Below are positions 33,734 through 42,014 of a DNA stretch of 64,000 nt, one piece after another. The stretch is from Actinospineispora eucalypti (GTDB lineage Bacteria; Actinomycetota; Actinomycetes; Mycobacteriales; Pseudonocardiaceae). The notes below the pieces were generated by a model that saw nothing but the letters and a program-made list of their open reading frames with translations, made no database searches and was not told the DNA's origin. Location of the stretch: assembly GCA_014208095.1 (NCBI GenBank), contig JACHMT010000004.1, positions 434,001 through 498,000 on the forward strand. Direction: 5' to 3'. The position numbers and the translations under genes were made by a program. How positions within the stretch are numbered: the first letter of the stretch is position 1; each line of letters opens with the position of its first letter.

Positions 33734-35836
33734 TCAGTACAGCGGGCGCTGCGCGGTCTTCTGCTCTTCGTAGGTCTTGCGGGCCTGCCGGGTGCTCTCC
33801 AGGTCGGACACCTCGGCCACCGGCACGTCCCACCAGGCGTTGGAGCCGGGTGACGGGGCCAGCGGGTCGGTCTCGATGTGGATCGCCGTGGTCCGGGTGG
33901 CGGCCCGGGAGCGCGCGATGGCCGCCCGGAACTCGTCGATGGTGCTCACCCTGATCACGTCGGCGCCCAGGCTGGCCGCGTTGGCGGCCAGGTCCACGGG
34001 CAGCCGCTCGCCGTCCAGGCGACCGGTGTTCGCGTCCCGGTACCGGTAGGCGGTGCCGAACCGCTGCGAGCCGACCGACTCGGACAGCGCGCCGATCGAC
34101 GCGAACCCGTGGTTCTGCACGATCACGATGTTCAGCTTGATGTTCTCCGCGACGGCGGTGACGATCTCCTGCGCCATCATCAGGTACGAGCCGTCGCCGA
34201 CCAGCGCGAACACCTCGCGCTCCGGCGCCGCCAGCTTCACTCCCAGCGCGCCGGCGATCTCGTAGCCCATGCACGAGTAGCCGTACTCCACGTGGTACGC
34301 CTTCGGATCCGACGCCCGCCACATCCGCTGCAGGTCACCCGGCATCGACCCCGCCGCCTGCACCACCACGTCGGAGGGCTCCAACGCCGCGTTCAACACC
34401 CCCAACACCTCCGCCTGCCCCGGCTTCTCCCCCGGTCGCCCGGCGAGTCGGGATTCTGGGTACGGCGAGTCGGGGATCTGGGTACGGTGAGTTGGGATTT
34501 CGGGTACGCCCAGCGGCGCGTTCGCGGTGTGGAGCGCCGCCGCGGCCGTGCCGGCCGGCGCCGCTGCCGCATGGTCGGCCGCCGCCGTGTCGGCCAGCGC
34601 CGCTGCATTGTCGGCCCGCGCTGCTGCCGCATTGTCGGCCAGCACCGCCGCCGCCGTGCCGACCTGCGCTGTCGCCGCATTGCCGGCCAGCGCCGCCGCA
34701 TTCCCGGCCGGCGCCCTCCCGGCCCGCGCCGTCCCGGCCAGCGTTTCTGTGAGCGCGGTCAGGCCCTCGCGCGCGTCCGCGACCAGTATTTCTCCGGCGT
34801 GCTTGGCCGCGTCGAACCGCGCCACGTTCAGGTTCACGAACCGCACCCCCGGGTTCGCGAACACGGTTCGCGACGCCGTGGTGAAGTCGCTGTACCGGGT
34901 ACCGATGCCGAGCACCACGTCGGCCTCCCGGGCCAGCTCGTTGGCCAGCGGCGAACCGGTGGCGCCGATGCCGCCGACCGACAGCGAGTGGTCCCACGGA
35001 ATGGCGCCCTTACCGGCCTGCGTGTCGGCCACCGGGATGCCGGTGGCCTCGGTGAACCGGCGCAACGCGGACCCCGCCTCGCTGTAGACCACCCCGCCGC
35101 CGGCGATCACCAGCGGCCGGCGCGCCGAGCGGAGCAGCGCGACGGCGCGGGCCAGCGCGGCCGGTTCGGGCACCGGGCGCGGGATGTGCCACACCCGGCG
35201 GGCGAACAGCTCCTCCGGCCAGTCGAACGCCTCCGCCTGCACGTCCTGCGGCAGTGCCAGGGTGACCGCGCCGGTGTCGGCCGGATCGGTGAGCACCCGC
35301 ATGGCGCCGAGCAGCGCGGCCGGCAGCTGTTCCGGCCGGTTGACCCGGTCGAAGAACCGGGACACCGGGCGGAACGCGTCGTTCACCGAGACGTCGTAAC
35401 CGCGTGGGTCCTCCAGCTCCTGCAACACCGGGTTCGCCACCCGGGTGGCGAAGAAATCACTCGGCAGCAGCAGCACCGGGATGCGGTTGATGGTGGCCAG
35501 CGCGGCCCCGGTGACCATGTTGGTGGAGCCGGGACCGATGGACGCGGTGCAGGCCAGGGTGGCCAGCCGGTTGCGCGTCTTGGCGTAGCCGACTGCGGTG
35601 TGCACCATGCCCTGCTCGTTGCGGGCCAGGTAGTAGGGCAGGTCGCCGGAACCGGCGGCGGTGTGCTCAGGGTGCCGACTGGCGGAGGATTCGAGTAGGG
35701 CTTGGGCCAGGCCGGCGACGTTGCCGTGGCCGAAGATGCCGAACATGGCGGGGATCAGGCGGTGTTCCAGGCCGTCCCGTTCCGAGTACTGGGCGGCCAG
35801 GAAGCGGACCGCGGCCTGGGCGACGGTGAGTTTCAT
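33734..35836 (-). CDS. iolD: 3D-(3,5/4)-trihydroxycyclohexane-1,2-dione hydrolase
   Basis: A 700-residue thiamin-diphosphate enzyme that opens the inositol ring to 5-deoxy-glucuronate. Visible landmarks: MFGIFGHGNVAGLAQALLE, TLACTASIGPGSTNMVTGAA, and the cofactor-binding GDGSYLMMAQEIVTAV with NHGFASIGALSESVGS. The expected length is about 620-650. The extra residues lie between the central and C-terminal domains: a long Ala-rich tract (AGNAAALAGNAA and similar) and then VPEIPTHRTQIPDSPYPESR, encoded by three 22-bp units of the dispersed repeat family. It overlaps iolB by 4 bp. Confidence 0.93.
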   Translation of the reverse strand: MKLTVAQAAVRFLAAQYSERDGLEHRLIPAMFGIFGHGNVAGLAQALLESSASRHPEHTAAGSGDLPYYLARNEQGMVHTAVGYAKTRNRLATLACTASIGPGSTNMVTGAALATINRIPVLLLPSDFFATRVANPVLQELEDPRGYDVSVNDAFRPVSRFFDRVNRPEQLPAALLGAMRVLTDPADTGAVTLALPQDVQAEAFDWPEELFARRVWHIPRPVPEPAALARAVALLRSARRPLVIAGGGVVYSEAGSALRRFTEATGIPVADTQAGKGAIPWDHSLSVGGIGATGSPLANELAREADVVLGIGTRYSDFTTASRTVFANPGVRFVNLNVARFDAAKHAGEILVADAREGLTALTETLAGTARAGRAPAGNAAALAGNAATAQVGTAAAVLADNAAAARADNAAALADTAAADHAAAAPAGTAAAALHTANAPLGVPEIPTHRTQIPDSPYPESRLAGRPGEKPGQAEVLGVLNAALEPSDVVVQAAGSMPGDLQRMWRASDPKAYHVEYGYSCMGYEIAGALGVKLAAPEREVFALVGDGSYLMMAQEIVTAVAENIKLNIVIVQNHGFASIGALSESVGSQRFGTAYRYRDANTGRLDGERLPVDLAANAASLGADVIRVSTIDEFRAAIARSRAATRTTAIHIETDPLAPSPGSNAWWDVPVAEVSDLESTRQARKTYEEQKTAQRPLY
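34443..34508 (-). repeat. 22-bp repeat array, three units, inside the iolD reading frame
   Basis: GCGAGTCGGGATTCTGGG at 34443, GCGAGTCGGGGATCTGGG at 34465 and GTGAGTTGGGATTTCGGG at 34487 have a 22-bp period. Three units make 66 bp, which preserves the frame; the units are read in three different phases. Confidence 0.9.
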
Positions 35837-36711
35837 GACTCCCGCTCCTCGGTCCCGGTCAACGGCAGGCGGGGGTCGAGGGCCTGGTCCGGCCAGGTGG
35901 AGCGGACCCAGGCGTGCGCCGGGTCGTCGCAGATCAGCCAGGCCCGCTCGGGATCGGGGCCGGCCATCACGTTCAGGTAGTACAGCGGGTATCCCGGCGG
36001 CGCCATGGACGGGCCGTGCCAGCCGTGCGGGATGAGCACGGTGTCACCGGACCGCACCTCGGCGCACACGTCGATCTCCCGGCCCGGCCCGGAGCCGTAG
36101 ACCCGTTGGTAACCGACGCCTTGGTCGGTCGGGCCACCGACCTCGAAGTAGTAGATCTCCTCCAGCACCGACTCGCCGGGGCGCTGCTCGTCGTGCTTGT
36201 GCGGAGGGAAGGAGGACCAGTTGCCGGCCGGGGTGAGCACCTCCACCGCGATCAGCTTGTCCGCGTCGAAGGTGTCGGGATTGCAGAAGTTGTTCACCTG
36301 GCGACTGGCCTGGCCGGCGCCCCGCAGCTCCACGGAAACCCCGGACGCCGGGCCGTAGCGGGCCGTCAGCCGGCGCGAACACCGCGCGCCGGGCAGCGCG
36401 AACCGGCCCCCGCCCACCGAGGTGACCCGCGCGCGGGCGTCCCTCGGCAGGTACGCGAAGTCGGTCACCCGGGAGAACACCGAGCGGCGGCCGGCCAGCG
36501 AGAACTCGGCGCCGTCGCAGGTCATCACGCACGAGCCGGACAGCGGCAGCACCACCATCTCCTCCGGCCCGGTCTCGAACTCGACCGTTTCGTCGGTTCC
36601 CAGCGCCAGTACCCGCAGGCTGGAGTACCCCCAACCGGCCGACTCCGGAGTGATCACCAGCTCGAACGGCCCCTCGGCCGCCTCGCCCCGCCGGACCACG
36701 TGCTTACTCAC
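35833..36711 (-). CDS. iolB: 5-deoxy-glucuronate isomerase
   Basis: A 292-residue double-cupin protein. The metal site is in FPPHKHDEQRPGESVLEEIYYFE (His, His, Glu ligands), with WHGPSMAPPGYPLYYLNVMA near the end, as in IolB. It converts 5-deoxy-glucuronate to 2-deoxy-5-keto-gluconate. It overlaps iolD at one end and the aldolase gene at the other, typical of a single transcript. Confidence 0.94.
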   Translation of the reverse strand: MSKHVVRRGEAAEGPFELVITPESAGWGYSSLRVLALGTDETVEFETGPEEMVVLPLSGSCVMTCDGAEFSLAGRRSVFSRVTDFAYLPRDARARVTSVGGGRFALPGARCSRRLTARYGPASGVSVELRGAGQASRQVNNFCNPDTFDADKLIAVEVLTPAGNWSSFPPHKHDEQRPGESVLEEIYYFEVGGPTDQGVGYQRVYGSGPGREIDVCAEVRSGDTVLIPHGWHGPSMAPPGYPLYYLNVMAGPDPERAWLICDDPAHAWVRSTWPDQALDPRLPLTGTEERES

Positions 36712-37595
36712 AGCAAACTCACCGCCGCATCCACTGCCGCCGAAACATCGTCACCCGGGGGAAAGAGCAGGCTGCGCCCGATCACCAGGCCCTGCACGGT
36801 GGGCAGCGCCAGCGCCTTGTCCCAGTTGGCCAGCGCCGCGTCGTGCGCGGCGGGGTCGTTGGCCGCCTCGCCGCCGAGCACCAGGGCGGGCAGCGTGGTC
36901 GCCGCCATCGCCCGCTCCATGTCCGGCACGATCGGCACCTTCAGCCATGTGTAGGCCGAGGTTGTGCCCAGCCCGGCGGCCACCGACATGGCGCGGATCA
37001 TCGCCTCGGCGGTCAGCTCGTTGCGCACCCGGCCGTCCACCCGGTGCGAGATGAACGGCTCGACCATGGCCATCAGTTGATTCGCCGCGAGCTCGCTCAC
37101 CGCTTCTGCCGAGGCGGCCAGGGTGGCCACGGTGGCCGGGTCGGCCGGGTCGATCCGGGTGAGCATCTTGCCGCCCTCGAACCGGGCGGCGGCCAGCGCG
37201 GCGGCGTCGTAGGCGGTGAACCGGTCGTCCAGCTCGAAGGACGTGCCGGCCAGGCCGCCCCGGTTCATCGTGCCGATGACCACCTTCTCGTCCAGCGCGC
37301 CGAGCAGCAGCAGGTCCTCCAGGATGTCCGGGGTGCCGAGCACGCCGTTCACCCCGGGCCGGGAGAGTGCCTCGCAGACGCGGTCCAGCAGCTCGATGCG
37401 GTCGCCCATGGCCATCGCCCGGTCGCCGGCGCGCAGCGCGCCCCGGGCCGGGTGGTCGGCGGCGATCATCATCAGCTTGCCGTGCGGGCCGAGCAGTGAG
37501 GTGGGACGGGGCCGCCTGGCGGCGGCCTCGGCGATCGCGTCCGGCCGGTGCACCCGGGTCCCCACCAGCGCGGACAGCCACCGGTCGTCATGCAT
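36708..37595 (-). CDS. Cgl0159-type (beta/alpha)8 aldolase-like protein of inositol catabolism
   Basis: A 295-residue TIM-barrel protein: KLMMIAADHPARGALRAG, ILEDLLLLGALDEKVVIGTM, EPFISHRVDGRVRNEL, TWLKVPIVPDMERAM and QGLVIGRSLLFPPGDD. Relatives occur in actinobacterial iol clusters (Cgl0159 in Corynebacterium). By position it should act as the aldolase splitting 2-deoxy-5-keto-gluconate 6-phosphate into dihydroxyacetone phosphate and malonate semialdehyde, the IolJ step, for which no other gene exists here. That role is inferred. Confidence 0.85.
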   Translation of the reverse strand: MHDDRWLSALVGTRVHRPDAIAEAAARRPRPTSLLGPHGKLMMIAADHPARGALRAGDRAMAMGDRIELLDRVCEALSRPGVNGVLGTPDILEDLLLLGALDEKVVIGTMNRGGLAGTSFELDDRFTAYDAAALAAARFEGGKMLTRIDPADPATVATLAASAEAVSELAANQLMAMVEPFISHRVDGRVRNELTAEAMIRAMSVAAGLGTTSAYTWLKVPIVPDMERAMAATTLPALVLGGEAANDPAAHDAALANWDKALALPTVQGLVIGRSLLFPPGDDVSAAVDAAVSLL

Positions 37596-38583
37596 CGACG
37601 GCTGCCCTGCTCAGTGCCTCGGCCACCTCGTCGTAGCCGGGCATGGCGTCCGCGCAGGCCAGCCGGCCGGCCACGATCGCGCCGGCGGTGTTGGCGAACC
37701 GCATGATGCGCTCCAACGGCCACCCGGCGAGCAGTCCGTGACACAGCGCGCCGCCGAAGGCGTCGCCCGCGCCGAGCCCGTTCACCACGTTCACCGGCAC
37801 CGGCGGCACCTCGACGATCTCGCCGTCCCGTGAGGCCAGCACGCCCTTCGGACCCTGCTTGACCACGGCCAGTTCCACGCCGGCCTCGTGCAGGGCGGCC
37901 GCCGCGGCGCGTGGTTCCCGTACGCCGACCGCCGTCTCGCACTCGTCCTGGTTGCCCACCGCCACCGTGACGTGCGGCAGCGCCTTCGCGTACTCGGCCC
38001 GCGCGGCCTCCCGCGAGTCCCAGAACATCGGCCGGTAGTCCAGGTCCAGCACGGTGATGCCGTGCTTGGCCCGTATACCGAGTGCATACAGCGTGGCCGC
38101 CCGGCTGGGTTCGGCGGACAGCCCGGTGCCGGTGACCCAGAAGATGTCCGCGCCCCGGACCGCCTCCGGGTCCAGCTCCTCGGGGTGGATCTCCAGGTCC
38201 GGGGCCTTGGGCAGCCGGTAGAAGTAGAGCGGGAAGTCGTCCGGCGGGAAGATCTCGCAGAACGTCACCGGCGTCGGGTACGCGGACACCGGGGTGACGA
38301 ACCGGTCGTCCACGCCGAACCCGCGCAGCGCGTCGTGCAGGTACTCGCCGAACGGGTCGGCGCCGGTGCGGGAGATCAGCGCGGCGCGCCGGCCGTAGCG
38401 GGCCGCCGCCACGGCCACATTGGCGGCCGTGCCGCCCAGGTATTTGCCGAAGCTCCGCACCTCGCGCAGTGACACCCCGGTCTGTAGCGGGTAGATGTCC
38501 ACCCCGAGCCGACCCATGGTCAGCACCTCGAACATGTCGCCGTCCTCGCGCGTTTTGACTGGTAGCGGGCTTGGCCCGTCCAT
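37588..38583 (-). CDS. iolC: 5-dehydro-2-deoxygluconokinase
   Basis: A 331-residue PfkB-family sugar kinase: MGRLGVDIYPLQTGV, YLGGTAANVAVAAARYG, and the catalytic loop NVVNGLGAGDAFGGALCHGL with the Asp base. It phosphorylates 2-deoxy-5-keto-gluconate. I use ATG 38583 (GGAAGGG 5 bases upstream); ATG 38535 with GAGGA upstream would give 315 residues starting MFEVLTMG. First gene of the main iol operon, divergent from the GntR gene. Confidence 0.92.
   Translation of the reverse strand: MDGPSPLPVKTREDGDMFEVLTMGRLGVDIYPLQTGVSLREVRSFGKYLGGTAANVAVAAARYGRRAALISRTGADPFGEYLHDALRGFGVDDRFVTPVSAYPTPVTFCEIFPPDDFPLYFYRLPKAPDLEIHPEELDPEAVRGADIFWVTGTGLSAEPSRAATLYALGIRAKHGITVLDLDYRPMFWDSREAARAEYAKALPHVTVAVGNQDECETAVGVREPRAAAAALHEAGVELAVVKQGPKGVLASRDGEIVEVPPVPVNVVNGLGAGDAFGGALCHGLLAGWPLERIMRFANTAGAIVAGRLACADAMPGYDEVAEALSRAAVDA
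38062..38089. repeat. 11-bp-phased hexamer array in iolC
   Basis: GTGCTT (38062, weak), GTATAC (38073) and GCATAC (38084) at exact 11-bp steps. Confidence 0.55.
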
Positions 38584-38614
38584 GTGTACCCTTCCGGGTG
38601 ACAGTAAGTCAACA

Positions 38615-38645
38615 GTTTGTCCTGACATACTTTGTTCGGACAAAC
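38615..38645. promoter_or_regulatory. GntR (IolR-like) operator region between iolC and its regulator
   Basis: GTTTGTCC (38615) and GGACAAAC (38638) are perfect 8-bp inverted arms. Inside, TGTCCTGACA (38618-38627) fits the corynebacterial IolR motif KGWCHTRACA as I recall it in all 10 positions, and TGTCCGAACA on the minus strand (38633-38642) fits 9 of 10. It lies where it could block both divergent promoters. Confidence 0.75.
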
Positions 38646-38665
38646 TCACCGAACCGGGGAGCGGC

Positions 38666-39427
38666 ATGTTGGCCGGAAACATGAGCCGGTGGGGCCTGGT
38701 CCCCGACGTGCAGCTGGACCGCAACAGCCCGGTGCCGCTGTACTTCCAGGTGGCCAGTCGGATCCAGCAGCTGATCGAGGAGGGCGAGCTGCCGGTGGGC
38801 GGCCGGCTGGAGAACGAGGTCGAGCTGGCCGACCGGCTGGGCGTCTCCCGACCGACCATGCGCCGGGCGATCGGCTACCTGGTGGACCGGGGCATGCTGG
38901 TGCGCAAGCGCGGCGTCGGTACACAGATTGTGCAACCGAAGCTGCGCCGCCCGGTGGAGCTCTCCAGCCTGTACGACGACCTGGTGAAGTCCGGCCAGCG
39001 GCCGCACACCGAGATCACCGTGCTGGAGATCCGCCCGGCCCCGGACGCCATCGCGGAGGCGCTCGGCATCCCGTTCGGCACGGAGATCACCTGGATGGAG
39101 CGGCTGCGCTACTCGGACGGCGAACCGCTGGCCCTGATGCACAACGCGGTTCCGGTCGACGTGCTCCGGCTCACCCGCGCCGACCTGGCCGAACGCGGCC
39201 TCTACCAGCTGCTGCGGGCCGCCGGCCACCACCCGAGAATGGCCAACCAGACGGTCGGCGCGAAGGCCGCGACCGCCCAGGAGGCCAAGCTGCTCGGCGA
39301 GCGCCGCGGCGCCCCCATGCTCACCATGACCCGCACGGCCTGGGACGCCGAAGGCCGCGCGGTCGAGTACGGCTCGCACCTCTACCGCGCCGGCCGCTAC
39401 TCCTTCGAACTCACCCTCACCACCTGA
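38666..39427 (+). CDS. GntR family (HutC-type) regulator of the inositol operon
   Basis: A 253-residue protein with N-terminal winged helix (PLYFQVASRIQQLIEEGELP, ADRLGVSRPTMRRAIGYL) and a C-terminal UTRA ligand domain (EITVLEIRPAPDAIAEALGI, RAVEYGSHLYRAGRYSFEL). Divergent from iolC, it very likely represses the iol operon in the absence of inositol or an intermediate. ATG 38666 with GGGGAG upstream is chosen; ATG 38681 is a possible internal start. Confidence 0.9.
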   Translation: MLAGNMSRWGLVPDVQLDRNSPVPLYFQVASRIQQLIEEGELPVGGRLENEVELADRLGVSRPTMRRAIGYLVDRGMLVRKRGVGTQIVQPKLRRPVELSSLYDDLVKSGQRPHTEITVLEIRPAPDAIAEALGIPFGTEITWMERLRYSDGEPLALMHNAVPVDVLRLTRADLAERGLYQLLRAAGHHPRMANQTVGAKAATAQEAKLLGERRGAPMLTMTRTAWDAEGRAVEYGSHLYRAGRYSFELTLTT

Positions 39428-39428
39428 C

Positions 39429-39947
39429 TCAGCCCGCGGAAGTGACCGAATCGTCTGAGGTGGGAGACGAGCGGTAGGCGACGCGTTGGCGGGCGGTGTT
39501 GCGGCCGGCGTCCACCTTCACCGGCTCGTTGACCCCGCCCAGGCCGAACGCGGGCATGTTCACGTAGACGACGTCGGTGCCGCCGGGGCGGACGCGGTAC
39601 GCCTCGTGGTAGGCGCCGACGGTTCCGTCGTCGCCGATCTTGCGCGCATAGCGGCGCCACGCGGCCAGGTGCGGGGCGTCCGGGTTGGCGGCGAACGCCT
39701 GCAGTTCCTCCATGCTGCGCCAGTACTGCACCATCAGCGTGGTCCGGCCGAACCAGGTGTGATTGGCCAGCAGGCCCTCCTCGTGCGTGGCCAGGTGACG
39801 CAGGCTGGCGAACATCGCGCGGAAGACGAACCACCACTTGTCCACCCGCCACCAGTGGTTGAACCGCATGCCGATCAGGACCAGGACGACGCCCTCTTCG
39901 CCCAGATCGGCGGTGTAGCGCCCGGGCAGCACCTTCGGTCCGAACAT
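39429..39947 (-). CDS. DUF4188 domain protein (monooxygenase-like)
   Basis: A 172-residue protein with VLVLIGMRFNHWWRVDKWW, TTLMVQYWRSMEELQAFA, HLAAWRRYARKI and GTVGAYHEAYRV, the pattern of DUF4188 proteins, which share the ferredoxin-like dimeric barrel of antibiotic monooxygenases. The reaction is unknown. Its stop lies next to the GntR stop (convergent). Confidence 0.8.
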   Translation of the reverse strand: MFGPKVLPGRYTADLGEEGVVLVLIGMRFNHWWRVDKWWFVFRAMFASLRHLATHEEGLLANHTWFGRTTLMVQYWRSMEELQAFAANPDAPHLAAWRRYARKIGDDGTVGAYHEAYRVRPGGTDVVYVNMPAFGLGGVNEPVKVDAGRNTARQRVAYRSSPTSDDSVTSAG

Positions 39948-40005
39948 CGCGGCCTCCTCGGCTCGGCGGCGAGCTAGAGCGAGTCCGGTTGAGTCTATAA
40001 CGCCG

Positions 40006-41076
40006 TTACGACTCGCGGTAGGCGCCTCGATCGATCATCTTCTGGATCTGCGGCCGGATCACCTGCTCGCGGAACTCGGCGTGGGTGAACGGTGCACGAG
40101 ATGTATACAGGTTCTTCGGGTAGATCGGGTCGGCGTAAACCAGCTGGTAGAGCTCGGTGCGCAGGTCCTTGGCCCAGTTGTCCCACTGCGCGTGGGTGCG
40201 GAAGTGGCGCAGCGCGCCGATGTCCACCGTGCCGGCCACGTACGAGGAGCCCGCGCCGTACAGGTGCTGGCCCACCACCCGGCCCTTGTAGTCGATCACC
40301 ATGGATCGCCCGCCGAACGTGTCGATCGGGTCGGCGGACTCGGGCGTCAGGTAGTAGGTGGCCAGGTTCGGCGCGATCACGTAGAGGTTGTTGTCCAGCG
40401 CCCGCGCCCGGCTCTGGATCTCGAAGAACTCGTTGCCGGTGTGCGGGTGCGGGTAGGACGCCCGGTACAGCACCTCGGCGCCGTTCAGCGCCAGGCCGCG
40501 GGCGTTCTCCGGGTAGGAGCCCTCGTTGGCCATCAGCACGCCCAGCCGGCCGATGGCGGTGTCCGCGACCGGGAAGAACGCGTCGAGCGTGCAGCCGTAC
40601 AGCTCCACCCAGCGGTCCCACACATCGTGCGGGGTGACCGAGTGCTCCACCGGGTAGAGCGTGCTCAGTTTGTAGTGCTTCAGCACGATCTCGCCGGTCG
40701 GGTCTAGCGCGAACCCGACGTTGAAGAACCGGTCCGGGAACTCCGGGTGCCGGGCCTTGGCCTGCGCCATCACGTAGGTGTCGTACTCCCGGGCCAGGTC
40801 ACCGAGGAAGCGGGTCTCCGGCCCGGGGATGTCGATCGCGCACTCGTTGGCGAACGTGGCGTGGTCGAGGTCCAGCACCTCGTCGTTGAATGCCTGCAGC
40901 CCGCCCTCGGGGATGGCCACCAGCCGCACCGGCAGGTCCAGGCTGGACAGCCAGAACGCGGCCTTGAACAGGTGCGCGATGTGCTCCAGGTTGCGGCCGA
41001 TGTCGGCCCGGGTGCGGATGCCCCGCACGGTCGGGATGAGTCCTACGGCGGTGTACGGCTCAATTCGCTCGGGCAT
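40006..41076 (-). CDS. Nitrilase-superfamily protein without the catalytic cysteine
   Basis: About 356 residues with the nitrilase fold: Glu in VAIPEGGLQAF, Lys in EIVLKHYKLSTLYPVE, and the elbow GRLGVLMANEGSYPENARG. In active members this last stretch is GxxxCYDxxxPE; here the Cys position is Ala (about residue 183). Either this is a non-hydrolytic relative or it belongs to a Cys-less subfamily. I take ATG 41076; ATG 41100 has no ribosome site. No operon partner is evident. Confidence 0.82.
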   Translation of the reverse strand: MPERIEPYTAVGLIPTVRGIRTRADIGRNLEHIAHLFKAAFWLSSLDLPVRLVAIPEGGLQAFNDEVLDLDHATFANECAIDIPGPETRFLGDLAREYDTYVMAQAKARHPEFPDRFFNVGFALDPTGEIVLKHYKLSTLYPVEHSVTPHDVWDRWVELYGCTLDAFFPVADTAIGRLGVLMANEGSYPENARGLALNGAEVLYRASYPHPHTGNEFFEIQSRARALDNNLYVIAPNLATYYLTPESADPIDTFGGRSMVIDYKGRVVGQHLYGAGSSYVAGTVDIGALRHFRTHAQWDNWAKDLRTELYQLVYADPIYPKNLYTSRAPFTHAEFREQVIRPQIQKMIDRGAYRES

Positions 41077-41096
41077 CCGTCCAGCCTGGCAGGCCT

Positions 41097-41113
41097 GCAT
41101 ACAGTGGGCATAC
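41097..41113. repeat. 11-bp-phased pair GCATAC/GCATAC upstream of the nitrilase-like gene
   Basis: GCATAC at 41097 and again at 41108, in the gap before the nitrilase-like start. A further pair, GCATAC 41767 and GTACAC 41778, lies in the next gene. Confidence 0.45.
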
Positions 41114-41127
41114 CGTTTATGCGGCGG

Positions 41128-41904
41128 TCAGCTGTCGTCGTCGTCCGAGGGGATGTCGCCCTGGTTGCCGGGCCGCCAGGTGTAGCCGTCCTCGGTGGGT
41201 TTGTCGCAGATCTCCACCCCGCTGGAGCCGCCGATCCGGGTCGCCCCGTAGCTGCAAGCCGGCACCTTCGGCTTCTCCGAACGGCGCGGCTGGTCGTCCC
41301 GGTCCTCGTCGGACACGGACGCCGACCGGCTCGGCGCGTGCGTGGCCTTGGTGTTCGCGGCGGGCGGCTTCGGCTTGGCGGAGGTGGTGGGGGTGGCCCG
41401 CGCGGACGGCGGGGGTTCCGGCGAGGGCGACGGGCTCGGCTGGCCGGGGCCGCCGATCGGGCCGACGAAGTCGCTGCCCGAGCCCGGCGACCCGTCGTCG
41501 TTGCTCAGCTGCAGGCCCTCGCCGGTGATCAGGCCGACGGCCAGGCCGGCGGCCACCGCCACGGCCAGCACGGCCAGCGCCGAGGTGATCGCCCAGCGCG
41601 GGTCGCGCTGTTGCTGCGGCTGCTGGTGCGGTTGCTGGTGCGGCGGCCCCCAGCCGGCCATGGCGTCCCGGGCCTTCGCCGCGTCCCGCTCGCGCAGCCA
41701 CAGGTAGACGCCCGGAATGGCGAGCAGGAGCGCAAGCACCAGCCCGGCCAGCCGGGTCACCGGGATGCATACAAGCAGTACACAGACGACGGCCAGGCCG
41801 AGCAGGATCAGCCCGTAAGGGGGGTCCCTGCGCGGCGGTTCCGGGTCGATCTTGGTGGTGCGTTCGGCCGAGTTGGCGACGGTGAACATCTCGTCGTACG
41901 ACAC
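41128..41904 (-). CDS. Membrane protein with proline/serine-rich extracytoplasmic tail
   Basis: A 258-residue protein. Two close hydrophobic segments (LILLGLAVVCVLLVCIPV and LAGLVLALLLAIPGVYLWL), a Gln-rich cytoplasmic stretch (HQQPHQQPQQQ), a third segment ITSALAVLAVAVAAGLAVGL, then a Pro/Ser/Thr/Lys-rich linker and a small C-terminal domain with two Cys (ACSYGATRI and VEICDKPTEDG), likely disulfide-bonded outside the cell. GTG 41904 has GGAAAGG upstream. Function unknown. Confidence 0.75.
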   Translation of the reverse strand: MSYDEMFTVANSAERTTKIDPEPPRRDPPYGLILLGLAVVCVLLVCIPVTRLAGLVLALLLAIPGVYLWLRERDAAKARDAMAGWGPPHQQPHQQPQQQRDPRWAITSALAVLAVAVAAGLAVGLITGEGLQLSNDDGSPGSGSDFVGPIGGPGQPSPSPSPEPPPSARATPTTSAKPKPPAANTKATHAPSRSASVSDEDRDDQPRRSEKPKVPACSYGATRIGGSSGVEICDKPTEDGYTWRPGNQGDIPSDDDDS

Positions 41905-42014
41905 GCGCTCACCTTTCCGGGGCGGGACTCCTGCCAATCGAGCCAACGAGCAAGGTACCGAATGGGGGATTGCGGACCGGACATCGGTTGTAATAGCAGC
42001 CACTATCTACGCTC

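Noticed and set aside
40092..40140. Extension of the 40103 hexamer array to GTAAAC at 40135
   Set aside because: It is one base off the 11-bp grid, so I left it out rather than relax the rule.
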